A DNA stretch of 64,000 nt from Linyphia triangularis (Eukaryota > Arthropoda > Arachnida > Araneae > Linyphiidae). The first letter of the stretch is position 1. Every line of letters begins with the position of its first letter. The position numbers and the translations under genes were made by a program. The notes beneath the pieces are model-generated. The model searched no databases. It was not told the origin of the DNA and saw nothing but the letters and a program-made list of their open reading frames with translations. Shown in pieces: positions 1 to 12,244 of the stretch. Location: positions 28,509,933 to 28,573,932 of the forward strand of contig OZ021724.1 of NCBI GenBank assembly GCA_963978545.1, read 5' to 3'.

Positions 1-287
1 CTCCCGCGTCTACCTGTCCAGTAGAGTTGAGTTGTAGGTTATTGCAGAAAGTGACGTCACAAGAGATAAAACGCCGCAGTTACAAACATCGCTTTCGATC
101 GCACCAAAGAATCAGATATATAAAAAATGGCAACGAACGGAGCCGTTATTACGAATCCGAACAAATTATAGATCGAATCAATATAGAAATATAGGATATA
201 TAGGACAATTGTAAAATATAGGACGTTTTTGCCGATTTAAAAAAATATATAGGATTTATAGGACATATAGGACGTCTGCGACCCCTG
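1..287 (-). mobile_element. Possible hAT-like element end
   Basis: Read on the minus strand, the sequence from 287 begins CAGGGGTCGCAGACGTCC, followed by repeated TATAGGAC-type motifs. CAGGGGTCG is a common hAT terminus. The other end is not identified and may lie outside the window. Confidence 0.3.
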
Positions 288-1340
288 CAGAGTTGGTTAA
301 TTAGCCCTCCAAAGATTTTGCCTCCTATAACTTAAAAGTTTGTCATGGGAAGATGCTGGGAACAGTCAACAAGACCCGACAACCTTTCAGGCACCAACCC
401 ACGACGGCGAGATCATTAGGCTATTGAAATTTACCTGCCGTTATATTGTATCCTAATTTAGATATCAGAAAGTATATAATAGACCTCAATCAAGAACAAC
501 AATTTAAAATACATAAACATTAAACTTTTAATACTTCATAGTAAAGTGTATATGAACAAATCAATCACAGATTAACATTTAAATTGACCAGCCTCCCAGA
601 GGAAAAGGCGGTGAAAACACTAAGTTAAACTCACAGAAAACATTCGCTGGTCCTGTCCCCAACATGGATGGCCAACCCACAATTTTGGGTGGTGACTGGT
701 TGTTTACGCAAGCCGTCCTGAAGATTTAGAAATATGAAAGACACAAGTCTTCTTATGACACGACTAAAAATATCTGAACGTTGACACACGTCTTCTTAAG
801 GCGTGATTACATACGTTGGAAAGTAGACAAAAAAAAAAAAAAAAAAACTGATGTGCACTGATTTTGATTTGATTTGATTTGGTGGTGGTTTTGCTGGATT
901 ATGCTTCCCGGGAGAGGGAGCTTTTTCCAGACATTATCCAAGGAGATATGCGTACGAGGCTAGCGACTTCTGCGAAGAGAAAAACTTTACAGGACAACTA
1001 ATCATGCAAAAGTTTGACGTCTATATCATTCGGGGCGCAGGTAATAAATAAAACAGTGAGCAAGGTTTAATCAAATCTTTTCGTGCACGAAATGAATTTG
1101 CACAAGGCTCTGATCTTTTCTTTGGGTCGAGATGGATGTGCACTGTTTCTTGTGTGGTATAAATTCACTCCGATGATCGACGATTCCATCCTTCTGGCAA
1201 GTCCACCTACCATGCGGCACATTCACATGACGCACAAAAGGTCTCCCGAGAGTCACCTCTTTGAGTCCAGACGAAAACCTATGCTTGGTCGTACGACAAG
1301 GAAGATCCTGTGTTAGAATATCACCAAATTGAGCATGTCC
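288..1340. other. No recognisable gene
   Basis: Mixed sequence with a poly-A run (828-847). A short open stretch at 1083-1316 has overlapping frames on both strands and resembles no family I know. Confidence 0.5.
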
Positions 1341-1349
1341 GAATTAAGC

Positions 1350-1527
1350 TGCCGACCAAACGTTATAGTGGTTAGCGTGCTAGCTTCTAGACCACGAGGT
1401 TGAGGGTTCGAATCCCGTGTTAGGCATGGATGTTTGTAAATGTATGTTGGCTTGTCTAATGACGAATGTTTCGGCGCATTATAGCCCTTGTGTCTGACGG
1501 CGCCAGATAATCTGAAAACAACCAACC
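1350..1527 (+). mobile_element. tRNA-derived SINE, copy 1
   Basis: The head has an A box (tagtggttagcg) and a B box (gggttcgaatccc) in tRNA spacing. It is followed by a unique body and an AACC-rich 3' end (aaccaacc). A 9-bp target duplication, gaattaagc, flanks it (1341-1349 and 1528-1536). Confidence 0.88.
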
Positions 1528-1536
1528 GAATTAAGC

Positions 1537-2995
1537 ATGATATCAGTATAATAGAAGGTGAGTAAAAGTTGAAAAGTATGACGTAGGTCAATAGAAACGT
1601 GTGTAAGTGGCCTCATGTATTCACGTCTAGCATTAACCCAATTCTGTATAGGAGGGAAAAAAAAAAAAAAAAAAAATACGACATCTTCTTCATTGGCAGA
1701 GACGTGTCCCGATATTTAGCCAAAAAAATCTGGTCTTGTTACCAATACTAAACGTAACTGAAAACATAAGGAATATGCAAATAATTAATTAGAAATCAAG
1801 ACGGCAAATTATGCTTACGTGGGTGTATACTGGTGATATTAAAAAGTTGGCGTACAAATGGCAAAAAATAACCACGAGAAATTGCAAATTTAAAAAAGCG
1901 ACGTCGACTTCCCGAAAATGCATATTATGCGACCCATCACTTGTTTCGAAATTATAACTATTAAAGTTGACGAGGCAAAATCTTGAAAAGGCCTTATATC
2001 CGAACTTAAAAAAAAAAAAATAATAATAATAATAATAAAAAAAAAAAATAGAAATTATGTTTGCCATTAATAGCCAATTTGAGTATTTGAAACAAACTTA
2101 CGACTAAAAAAATTCGCAAATGGTTTCCGTTAGAATACTTGAATATCCCTGAAATTGAACTCAGCAGGATGCTAAGCATTAGGTATTAAGATATTTATTC
2201 GACTCCTAACCTTGTGAAATAAGAAACGAAAACTTAAAATTCCTACTTTTCCAAATTCGTAGCAGTTGTGTAGTGTAATATCTGTTTTGCATTATGGAAC
2301 GCATGGAGTTAGAAAGAGAATTGCTGGAATTTCCAATACAAATTGATGCAAAATTTTACAAGTCTTTTGCATGAAGAAAGAGAATTGGGAAAGCAAAACA
2401 CACAAAGGAGAGAAATAGGATTGATTGTAAAAGCAAGTTTTTTTTCCTTTCTATTTTGAATCACGGTGTGGATTTCAATTACCTCGACGGAAGGTATCTT
2501 CACAAATGGTTTAAATTTTCCAGTTGGAAAATATAAGTTTTTTTATCGCAGATATTTTCTTAAGGTACATGAATGGATTACGATTAAAAAAAGTAATGGT
2601 GTAGTTGCGCACTTGTCAAAAAATGCTATATTTAGATTTTGGTCGGTATATTTTTCTTATTTGTTTGTATAAAAAAACTGACCTTTTATTTGCATGAAAC
2701 TAGTACAAATCCATAGTTTTACATCAAGAGATTTTAAATTTTGAACAGAGAAAGATAAGTACACCAACGTTATATAGATGAATTTTCAATTTTGAAAAAA
2801 AAAAATAATAATAATTTAAAATGAGATTTTTTTGTTTTACTTTTATGTTGGGAAGTCGTATTATTTGTAACATTCTACATTTATCATGAAGTTTGTAGGG
2901 GAGCCGTGCAAAGTTGTTTCACAATTCCTAACCCTAAATTTTTTCTAGACTATACAAAACTTATTTTAAAATAAATTATTTCAATTGGTTTCTAA
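1537..2995. other. No recognisable gene
   Basis: AT-rich with several A and TAA runs (1657-1676, 2009-2050). The short open frames are low complexity. Confidence 0.5.
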
Positions 2996-3010
2996 TAACA
3001 CGGGGTTTGG

Positions 3011-3175
3011 TTGGTTGGTTGTTTTCAGATTATCTGGCGCCGTCAGCAACGCGAGGGCTATAATGCGCCGAAACATTTGTCATTAGACAAGCCAAGATAC
3101 ATTTACAAAAACCCATGCCTAACACGGGACTCGAACCCGCAACCTCCTGGTCTAGAAGCTAGCCCCTATACCGTT
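3011..3175 (-). mobile_element. tRNA-derived SINE, copy 2
   Basis: Same family, opposite orientation, with a small deletion in the A-box region at the tRNA end. It has a 15-bp perfect target duplication, taacacggggtttgg (2996-3010 and 3176-3190), the longest seen here. Confidence 0.88.
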
Positions 3176-3974
3176 TAACACGGGGTTTGGATTTTATATA
3201 TTTAAATGTATCAAAGTTTAAAAACATATTTAATGTATCGTTGATCATATTCTTCCTTTCTTAATAATAGACAAAAATAAAACGAAGAATTTCCTTTTAT
3301 TTAAGTTTATAGTAGTCGTAGATTCTGTCAGTAAAAAAAATATGCGTCCTCACAAATGAAAATAAGTTGGATAGTTAAATACATTGTCACTTAAAAGCCG
3401 CCTTCCACACAAAAACATTTTTTTTTTTTTTAATTTAAGATATTTTTAATTAAAAAAATTTAATGTAAATTATTTATTATGAATCTCTATTATTTTTATC
3501 AAATTTTATATGCAAATTTCCGAAATATTGGAGGACAGGTATTTTCTGACTCACTTGAATTAATTTCTTTGGGTGTATGATACTTTAATAATCCAAAATA
3601 AGTTTTCTCTAAACAATTTATAATCATTTCCTTAATATTTGAAAAATATGTCTGCAAGTTTCGGAAATAGGAGGGACATGAAGTTAATTCAACCAATTAA
3701 ATGATTTGTTAATAAAACTGCTAAAAGGATAAAAAGGTATGCATCATTGAAATCCTCTTAACTGTAGATTTGCGCAATACAAAATTACTAAAGAAAAGGT
3801 TTTTTTTTTTTCACATTTAGTTTTTTTTTTTTTTTTTAATTTTCTGATTTTTTTTTAAAACAAGATTTCTCATTCTTGTATTTTTACGAATTTTCTTCAC
3901 AGAGGAATGATGACATTGGATTACAAAAATAAATATTTTTATTCTTTACAAAGAATCATATTATTCTTTAAACA

Positions 3975-4151
3975 GCAGCATCAGAGCGCGTTCAAGCTCA
4001 AATCATAGCTTACAGTCCTCCTGACTCAACAGTAGCGAAAACCCAAATTCCTGTAATTCGAAAGTACTCAGGGCTGCAATCACAGCAGCTCAATCCCAAA
4101 ACACCAAGAACTGGAACTGACCCAATCAATTCTCAAGATATATATTTATAA
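3975..4151 (+). other. Unassigned open stretch of 58 codons
   Basis: Open without an ATG. It reads a Q-, P- and T-rich peptide including QIPVIRKYSGLQ and LNPKTPRTGTDP before TAA. GC content is above its surroundings. It could be a retroelement remnant or a decayed exon; there is no match I can name. Confidence 0.25.
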
Positions 4152-4396
4152 AGGGTGGCGACATTTTCCAAAATTCTAGAAATATCAAAATAAATCGAAC
4201 AGTTTACACTACCTGTATTTTCGAAACCATTTACAATTTTTACATTAATAAAAAGCTATAATTAAAAGTTATTGCAAGAACTAAAATAGAGTTGAAATTC
4301 ACCGAACATTTACATTACGTTCAATTATTTGCGTACAATAACACAGAGGTTAAATGTCTTTCTAAACAAATGCCTTAGAATAATTTTGAAATTGTT

Positions 4397-4650
4397 AGAC
4401 GGCGTCTAACCAATCATATCTTGAGTATGAGAGGTGATGAAATCCCAAACGCTGCCCTCACTTGGACATCTGAGGGAAGACGCCGACATGGACGTCCTAG
4501 ACTAACGTGGAGAAGAATGATGGAGAGCGAAAGAGCCGGATGGTCGAGCTGGAGAGAAGCCGGGGTTTCTGCAGGAGCAGGATAGGATGGCCTGAAGGCC
4601 TTATTCGGCCTCTGGGCACGTTTAAAAAAGATGATGATGAAAATTATTTA
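4397..4650 (+). pseudogene. LINE reverse-transcriptase ORF 3' remnant (RTE/CR1-type)
   Basis: Reads LTNHILSMRGDEIPNAALTW, GRRRHGRPRLTWRRMMESER and AGWSSWREAG, then shifts frame to AQDRMA-stop-RPYSASGHV. The R-x-GRP-x-x-TWRR...W-x-EA...A-QDR pattern is the known C-terminus of LINE ORF2 proteins. It is followed by a GATGATGATGAAA tail. A frameshift and an internal stop make it dead, and it is 5'-truncated near 4397. Confidence 0.7.
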
Positions 4651-4893
4651 CAAATTCTCAATCGTAACAATATTGAAAATATACGTGCAAAATTTCATTG
4701 CAATCGTACAACTTGTTCTCTTGTGCTATTTTAGCTTAAGTGCTTCAAACGGACACTGAGAAAATGAAGTGATTCTACACTTGTTCTGAGTTTGAACTTC
4801 CAGTACGGAACACTAAAAGTAAAGTAGCGCATAAAATAAAAAATTTGCAAATACCCAAAGTTCATTACATCAAGTTACACAGAAATCCTTAGG

Positions 4894-5079
4894 TTGGTTG
4901 GTTGGTTGTATTCAGATTATCTGGCGCCGTCAGCAACACGAGGGCTATAATGCGCCGAAACATTCGTCATTAGACAAGCCAACATACATTTACAAACACC
5001 CATGCCTAACACGGGACTCGAACCCGCAACCTCGCGGTCTAGAAACTAGCACGCTAACCACTATACCGTTTGGTCGGCC
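4894..5079 (-). mobile_element. tRNA-derived SINE, copy 3
   Basis: Full-length copy with A and B boxes and an extended (GGTT)n tail as read on the plus strand. A 13-bp perfect target duplication, agaaatccttagg, flanks it (4881-4893 and 5080-5092). Confidence 0.9.
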
Positions 5080-5092
5080 AGAAATCCTTAGG

Positions 5093-8000
5093 AATTAAAA
5101 TTGATGAAACAAGCACATTGTTTCTCACTAAAAATACACTACACTGCTGAAGAATTCTAAAGGCAATATATCATTGTGTTGAAGATTTTACATTTTAGTT
5201 GTTGCGAAAACAGCTAACGATACATTGCTGAAATAATTGCTCATCTTGGACTACTATAATTAAACTGATTATTTAATAGTTATATAAAAATAGTTTAGCT
5301 GTACGAGCGAGAGTTCTAATTCCTCTTCTGTTCTTCAACATTAAGCAATGATAAGTACTTTTGTATTATCCCATACTCTTTGACCGTTGGCTACCAGAAG
5401 TTCGAACCTTGGAGGTCCAATTCGACTCGGATCAACGTTGGGGCCTTTTCGTGGCATGCATCAGCTGCAAGGTGAACCAGTTTCAATGAACTAAGGGAAT
5501 CCATTTTAGCAAACTTTTGGTATCACTAACGGTTGACGGTATAATACGTATGTACCCAATGATCTCATCATATCAAATTTTATGAGACAAAGATATAAAT
5601 TCATTAAAGTATAATAATATAATTAAAAGTATGGGTTAAATTAGTAAATGTAAAGAAATTTAGAAAAATTCCCCGCCATTGTCGTAAAGGGTAAAATCTT
5701 TTAAAGTGTTTTTCAAGGCATTTTAAAATAAAGAGAGTTATGACGTAAACGATTATTATTTTTGCGTACATTTTAAATTCAGACTAAAAGTGTGCTCGTT
5801 CCTTTCGTAATTTTTAATTTTAAAGTATTTAGTTGACCAGAAGCCAAATTAATTTTAGAAGATTTTTATTTCCATTTATTTGATAAATTTTGATATCTCG
5901 TATGCATTTGTGAATCAATTTAAATGCTTGGAAAATATTAATGCCCATATGAAATATTTATTCAAACCAGAATACTACAACTACATAAAATATCGTAAGC
6001 ATGTATTGTAACAATTTTATGAAAAAATGTCTTTTAAATAACTATAGATACTGTAAGCACCCGTTAATAGCAAGTAATGAAGAATTGAAAATTAACTAAA
6101 AACTGATAACTATTTTTGTTTGTGTGGTGTATATACCATAAAGAGACAGTGCTAAATAAGAAGTTTCTATGCAAAATGGTCCAAATCTAATTGAGAAACT
6201 TAATAAAATTAGCAGCATTCTAAATCACACACTAAAACTGATAATATCTCTATGAAAAAATAATTGAAGTTTATAATGATTTAAAGGATATTTCAAAGGG
6301 TTTGTGCAAAAAAAACCAAAAAAAACTTTACTTTTAATTATTTTTAAAGGTATCTTTTAAATTTTGAATAAAAACTCTTCATATATATTTATATTTAGCA
6401 GGATGCACCAAAATACCATTTTTTTTTATGTCTTCAACGTCTGCAAATTCGTACTTATACAAATGAATGCACACATTTACCTTGCACACATTCTAATTAC
6501 AACTTTCTAAGGACCGCACCATTCTCCCTTTCGCATCGTTAGTTATTTTGCTTAGCGAAAGTTAGTTTAGCACTTTTGGTTATCCATTTTACCAGGTTTG
6601 TGCTCTTGTGCATAAAATGATTACTTGATTTTTCCTTTTGAAGGTGCAGCAATGCTTTTTTACTTTTTCGCATCGATAATTTTAACACTTCAGTTAATAA
6701 AACAAATAAAAAAAAATCTATTTCTCCAAAAGAAAGATTAAACTATTTTTTCCTCTAACATTTGCCTTTTTGTGTTGATTTAAATTAGTCGACCAAAGCG
6801 TAAAACACCAAAAATATTTAGGTTCCTTGGGGCAAAAACATCGAAACACTTTTGAAAAAAAAAAAAAAAAAAAAAAGTATTGATTTCATCAATGGGATTT
6901 TTCTAGAAAACATTTTATTTAAAACATGTCTTAAAAAATGAGTTTCTTTGCATTACAATGACATTTTAAAAATTTAATTAATGTTTTTTTTTTTTTTTTA
7001 TTGTTTTGCATGGAAGATTTACTACATCAGGATTTTATTTAAGGAACTTAATTATTTTTTAAATCGACAAACAAAGACAAATGAGTTTTCTTTAATTAAA
7101 ACTTTCACCGATTTAAAAATAATGATGTACGCTGATACCCCAACCTTTCAACTAAAAATATATCATTTAAATCTATAGGGATAACATTTCACAATAAATT
7201 ATAAGTAAACAATAGTTGAGGGAATGAGGAGCGTTGTTTTTCGAAATTGAATGCATTTTAAACATAAGTTAATTAATCTTAATTTTTCAAAAGCGCAAAA
7301 AAACTACAAAATTTCAAAAAAATCCCAAAAATTAATTAGATAAGAAAAGTACAGTTTAGTGTACTTAAAACAATGATTAATGAGTACGAAGAACATTCAA
7401 AGTTACTCGAGACTCAAACTAAACTAGTTCACCTACTTTAAATTCAGAATTACTTATTATACTTTTACTATGCTTACACTTATAATTTGACACAATACAC
7501 GAACTATTTTACTAAAACATTTTGCTCACTCTATAAAAACGCTTTCAACATTTTAATACTGCCACACGCACAAATGGATAATAAATTGCTTGAAGGTTAG
7601 GCAAATGCATTGGTACGGTAGTGACATGCACGAAAAATCCAGCATTTTATCATTCACTGCAAGTTAAAAACAGCAATCTTTCAGCTCTGTGATTACTAAC
7701 ATTTCTTTGTGCAATTATTAGTAGAATTGGAAATAAGTTCAGACATTCAAACAAAAAAATTAACACGTAATGTTTCAAAAGTTTACGAAACATAAAAGCT
7801 TTTGCAATTATGGATATGATGTTATCCGAATGGGTTTAAAAACATTTCCAAAGGCCATTGCATCACATTCATGGGAAAAAAATGTATATCATCAACTAAC
7901 CAGTTAGGAAATAAATGCTCCCAAATGGATCAAACGCCCTGGGACGTTATGGAATGAACATCAAATGGAAAATCAGAATACGTTATATTAATAGCTAAAA

Positions 8001-8156
8001 AAATCTGTGCACTGGAAGTGTTGCAAGGAAAACTGCAATTTATTTAGTAGTTAATATTTAGCCAATGGTTTGAAGATGTAAAACTTGAAAATATAATTCT
8101 TGATAATTTAGCTATCAATTTGTGTAATAGGTAAAAAAAAAAAAAAAAAAAACTAA
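5093..8156. other. No recognisable gene
   Basis: About 3 kb of AT-rich sequence with poly-A and poly-T runs (6854-6875, 6984-6999, 8133-8151) and no supported coding, RNA or element boundary. Confidence 0.5.
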
Positions 8157-8161
8157 TGAAT

Positions 8162-8558
8162 CAGGGTTCCCACTCAAATCACAGAATGAAAATCAATGAC
8201 TTTTAAGGACCTAAATAATGTTTTTAAGGACCTTCTAAAATTTGTTTTCAGGCATCACGTCTATATATAAATTACCAAAAAAGTTACAAGTTAGCGCATG
8301 CATAATACAAATATGTCAGAGAATTCTGATACGGTGAGGATAAGTGGCAATTACGCGAGGATAGCAAGTCTGAGTTGTACTTTTATAAATTTTGTTGGGT
8401 ACACAACATCTGCAAAAATTAAGGACTTTTAAGGACCTCTAAGCATTTTCAAGGACTTTTAAGCACTTTTGGGCATTTTCAAGTACTTTCAAGGCCTTGA
8501 AAACAAGTTCAAAAATATTAAGCACTTTTAATGACTTTCAATGACCGTGGGAACCCTG
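8162..8558. mobile_element. Short TIR element (MITE), CAGGGTTCCCAC ends
   Basis: The termini are inverted (cagggttcccac and gtgggaaccctg) with 5-bp flanking repeats TGAAT (8157-8161 and 8559-8563). The interior is built from repeated 'aaggacttttaagcactttt' variants. There is no coding capacity, and the superfamily is not assignable from the sequence alone. Confidence 0.7.
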
Positions 8559-8642
8559 TGAATATGAATATATATATTTTGTAGTACCCCTAAAGATCCC
8601 AGATAATACATGCGTTGGCACGTGATACGGCTTTTTTCCATC

Positions 8643-9368
8643 TTAAGGCGTCTTCTCACTTTAGGCACCTCGAAAATAGGCTATTTTCGCGATTTTTTTT
8701 TCGAGGATTTTTGCAAACAATTATGGGATAAAATGGATCCTATATAATAAACACATCTTTCAAGTACAAGAAAAAAAAATTATTTTTTTGAACAATTACT
8801 ATAATAAAACAGTAGCATCGAAAAACCCGTGTAGAAATGTAATGTTTGTGGCTTGTTGATGAAATTTCGAAAACTATCCGGCCGATTGTCATGAAATTTG
8901 AATGACATATTCTTCATAGTTATGGCTATAGCGCATATCATCAGATTTTTGAAATTTTGATTTTAAGTATTTTTTTTTACAAAAAACTGCAAAAAAACGC
9001 GTTTTTTTTTTTACTTTTTCGAAAAACGTGCGCCATTTTGTTATTTTCGCGAATATCAAAAATCTGATGATATGCGCTATAGCCATAACTATGAAGAGTA
9101 TGTCATTCAAATTTCATGACAATCGGCCGGATAGTTTCCGAAATTTCATCAACAAGCCACGAACATTACATTTCTACACGGGTTTTTCGATGCTACTGTT
9201 TTATTATAATAATTGTTCAAAAAAATAAAAAAATAAAATTTTCTTGTACTTGAAAGATGTGTTTATTATATAGGATCCATTTTATCCATAATTGTTTGCA
9301 AAAATCCTCGAAAACAAATCGCGAAAATAGCCTATTTTCGAGGTGCCTAAAGTGAGAAGACGCCTTAA
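8643..9368. mobile_element. Foldback element with TTAA target sites
   Basis: Nearly the whole 726 bp is a palindrome. The left arm (8647 to about 8965) reappears inverted from about 9055 to 9364, with about 90 bp between. Ends are ggcgtcttctcac and gtgagaagacgcc, each bounded by TTAA (8643-8646 and 9365-9368). TTAA duplication is typical of piggyBac and some Kolobok families; the arms contain no transposase. Confidence 0.75.
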
Positions 9369-10292
9369 GAAAAACTAACCATCGATAAAAAGGGTTTCTA
9401 AAGAAATAATTTTTTATTGGGTGCTAAAGGGTGCGATAAAAAGTTTTAGAAATTTTCGTATGTTCGCTGATTGTAAAAATTACAAAATGACTTTTCAGAA
9501 TTGAAATGCGTTGTAAAACTGTTTATAAAGAATAAAAAAAAAAAAAAAAAAAAAAAAAATAGATGAAATTTAATTTTTAATTCTATCTCTTAAAAAAAAA
9601 TAAGATGGTGCATGATCTCTTTCAAACAATTGATCAAATGTTGTTGTGTTTAATATAAGGTTACGTGTCTAGAAACCGATAGTTTTTTGCAAGTTTATAC
9701 AGATTTGATTGGAGTTACCTCCAGTAATACGATATACTTTCCAAACAACATTTACTACTGCCATTGTAAAATTGCTTCTCTATGAAATTTAGAGAAAGAT
9801 CATGACAAGTTAGGTAAAATCAATGATTTTTCTACACTTCATTTAATTTTATCAGGACAATTTAATTCGCTAAGAATATTCGTAGTATGATCCCACAATT
9901 ATCCACAATTAAATTGCAAGAAGAATTTAATGGATTTATGAAAATGCTTTCTGTGATGATCCTTCTTTTCAAGAGATATTTAATTCAGTGGTATAGTAAT
10001 GGGGACACAATTAAGTTTAACAGCAGCAATTTATTTCTTAAAACTTTCGATGTTTCACATAAACCTTGCTCCCTCGACATACCGCTACCTGTCTTGTTGA
10101 TCTCCAGTAAAAGTCTTGTTCTTCTTCCCACTTCTCTCCTTTTTAGAAGAGGCCTCACTTTCCTCAGGGGATAGTAGGTAGGTATAATCCAAAGTGCTAA
10201 TCTAAAGGGAGTTTGGGATATCGATCCGTTACTGCATACCTCACAAACAGTATTTAAATTCCAAATTCTAACTCCTTTTCTGTATCAGTGTA
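9369..10292. other. Region downstream of gene copy 1
   Basis: Contains a poly-A run (about 9535-9560). At about 10050-10200 a more GC-rich patch reads on the minus strand as a short charged peptide (PEESEASSKKERSGKKNKT) between stops. It may be 3' UTR of copy 1 or a repeat remnant. Confidence 0.35.
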
Positions 10293-10853
10293 TTATACTC
10301 GAACAAGATTCCATATGTAAGGGCGAACAAGATCTCTTTCTAACATTTGATTTGCAGTAGTGTGTTTGTATATAGAGACGTAATTCGAACCAAGAGAGAG
10401 ATATTTTCCCGCGCGAGTATCTTGGTCAGTCTTGTAGAGCATATCTCTCGGATAATGGTACACTTTCCGAATTGCATCAGCAGCCTTCTTTGCAAGATGC
10501 TTATCGTTGAAATCATTAGTATAGCAGCATATCAATCCGTTGGGGTCTCTTGGATCATAATGACTACTACGAAAATAGGACGTAGAACATTTCGCACTAA
10601 TCAGTCCACTGACATTGCTGCAGTTGCTTTCAACAAGCTTCTTGATGAACTGCCATGCGTAATCGTGGCGCGTCATACCCCTTGCTGGAGAGAGTTCTAA
10701 GCAATCCCTGAAGATCATCCACTTGCCGACTTGCTGGTTGTCTATCAAGCTGCTTCCTATATTGTCGTAGAAGTCAAGAGAACGAGCATAAATCCACCTT
10801 TTGTCAACCACGCTGGAAGGTATAATGGGATCTGGAGGGAAAAAGTCGTCCAT
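10293..10853 (-). CDS. Bles03/DUF1917-like protein, array copy 1
   Basis: Single coding exon of 186 residues. I chose the ATG at 10853, not one eight codons upstream, because the paralogs align from MDDFFPPDPIIPS and a splice acceptor (ttttacag) ends at 10859, five bases before this ATG. Family landmarks in order: GKWMIF near residue 43, HDYAWQFIKKLVE near 68, AKCST near 90, LICCYTNDFND near 109, AKKAADAIRKVY near 123, YKTDQDTRAGKY near 140 and VSIYKHT near 158. These match human C11orf68/Bles03 (GKW, AWxxI, AKVS, VICVYT, YKPD). The fold is known to be eIF4E-like, but I know of no established biochemical function. It lacks the longer WNP...AWINEY loop of copies 5 and 6, having SYFRSSHY there, yet its N-terminus groups with them. 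The frame is intact, ends in TAA, and has no signal peptide or membrane segment, so it is probably cytosolic or nuclear. Confidence 0.82.
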   Translation of the reverse strand: MDDFFPPDPIIPSSVVDKRWIYARSLDFYDNIGSSLIDNQQVGKWMIFRDCLELSPARGMTRHDYAWQFIKKLVESNCSNVSGLISAKCSTSYFRSSHYDPRDPNGLICCYTNDFNDKHLAKKAADAIRKVYHYPRDMLYKTDQDTRAGKYLSLGSNYVSIYKHTTANQMLERDLVRPYIWNLVRV

Positions 10854-11234
10854 TTTCGCTGTAAAATGAGATTGCAAGAAGAGCGTTTTAAAATACTACA
10901 ATAATTCTATGACGAATGTACTACATTAATCTGAAGATAAAATATATATGTTTGGAGACAAAATGAATTTTAATAACTTAAATCTATAATTAAATATGCA
11001 TTGTGTTTTCAAGTGGCATTATCAGTTTACTTCTGCACATAGCTGTAATGACTGTCCATCTCAAGAATAGATCCCGGCACTTTGCCCGGCGATGGAAACA
11101 AGACCAAAAAAGATGCATTTAACCCTTGCAACCCAGGAAACTTTCTTGCAAGTCTTAAAATTATAGAAACTAAACGTTTTTAAACTAACTATCGGTATAT
11201 ACAAAATAAGTAATAAATTAAAAATTATTAATAT

Positions 11235-11740
11235 AAATAAAGAAGTGAAATTTCCATAAAAACATCTCGGTAAAAAAAGCGCTAAGTTCTTCACACAATA
11301 GCTATGGCCGTGAAAAGAATTGAGATCATAAGTAGAGCCAAATTTAACGTTGTTGTAAATTAAGGGAAATGAAAATTAGTAAGATTTTCTTCTTAGTCAA
11401 AATTCTTCTTTAAAGGCCTATATATCCAGCTTAATAAATGCTTGTGTGACTTGGCCGCCGCAGTACTAACACAGCCAACAAGTGATCCAGAATACGTAAT
11501 GGCCAAGTGTCACAAACTTTTTTGTTGCTGGATGTTGAGGTCCTATGAAGGGGAATTTTGACATTGAGAAGAAAATCTTACTAATTACTTGTTTTTCTTA
11601 CCCGTAATTTGCAATAACGTTAAACTTGGCTCCACCCTAGATCTTAATACTTTTCACGGCCATAGCCATTGTATTAAGAACGTATTGCTTTTTTTACAGA
11701 GATGTTTTTGTTGGGATTATAAATTACGCCAAATTTATGA
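11235..11740. mobile_element. Foldback element with imperfect arms
   Basis: Two arms of about 165 bp (about 11235-11400 and 11565-11740) are inverted copies, for example ctatggccgtgaaaag against cttttcacggccatag. The arms enclose about 165 bp with a smaller internal inverted repeat (cttggccg / tggccaag). No clear target duplication and no coding. Confidence 0.65.
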
Positions 11741-12244
11741 ATCAAGTTGATAATTTAGAAATAGATTTTATTGCCAAATTTTTATTCGAAGGATATAAAA
11801 GAAGATCATTAAATTTGGAATGCAAGTTTTTTCTGAAGAAAATTAGTGAATTATGTAAATCAGTAATGATGATCCAAAGAACAATACAAATTAAATTACG
11901 TGAAATTCTAGCAGAACGGAAAGATGGTTAGAATGCGTTATACGTCCCACTCCTCCGATTTTGTGCCAAGTAAGGTAACCCGACGCCTATATGGTCATTA
12001 CAATCACGAGATTACAACTTGGCATCCATTTTGGCAAACCAGTAGTCCAATTCAGTAGTATAGTCGATTCAACTTGGCGGCATTTTGCAAAGTCGCTAGG
12101 GGAGAGAGAGAGGGGGGGGGGGGCGTATAGAGCATCATTTCAACCGGAAAGATTACGAAATAAGGGTTTAGTCTAAGATGCAAATAAATAAATAAAAAAA
12201 AATGGAATTCAGTACGTATGTGTAATGTCCTCAGAACATAAATG

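Noticed and set aside
1083..1316. 77-codon plus-strand frame with higher GC
   Set aside because: An overlapping frame is open on the other strand, there is no family resemblance, and no promoter or splice signals stand out.
1376..1430. tRNA gene
   Set aside because: The A and B boxes belong to SINE heads: eight copies with the same non-tRNA body and target duplications.
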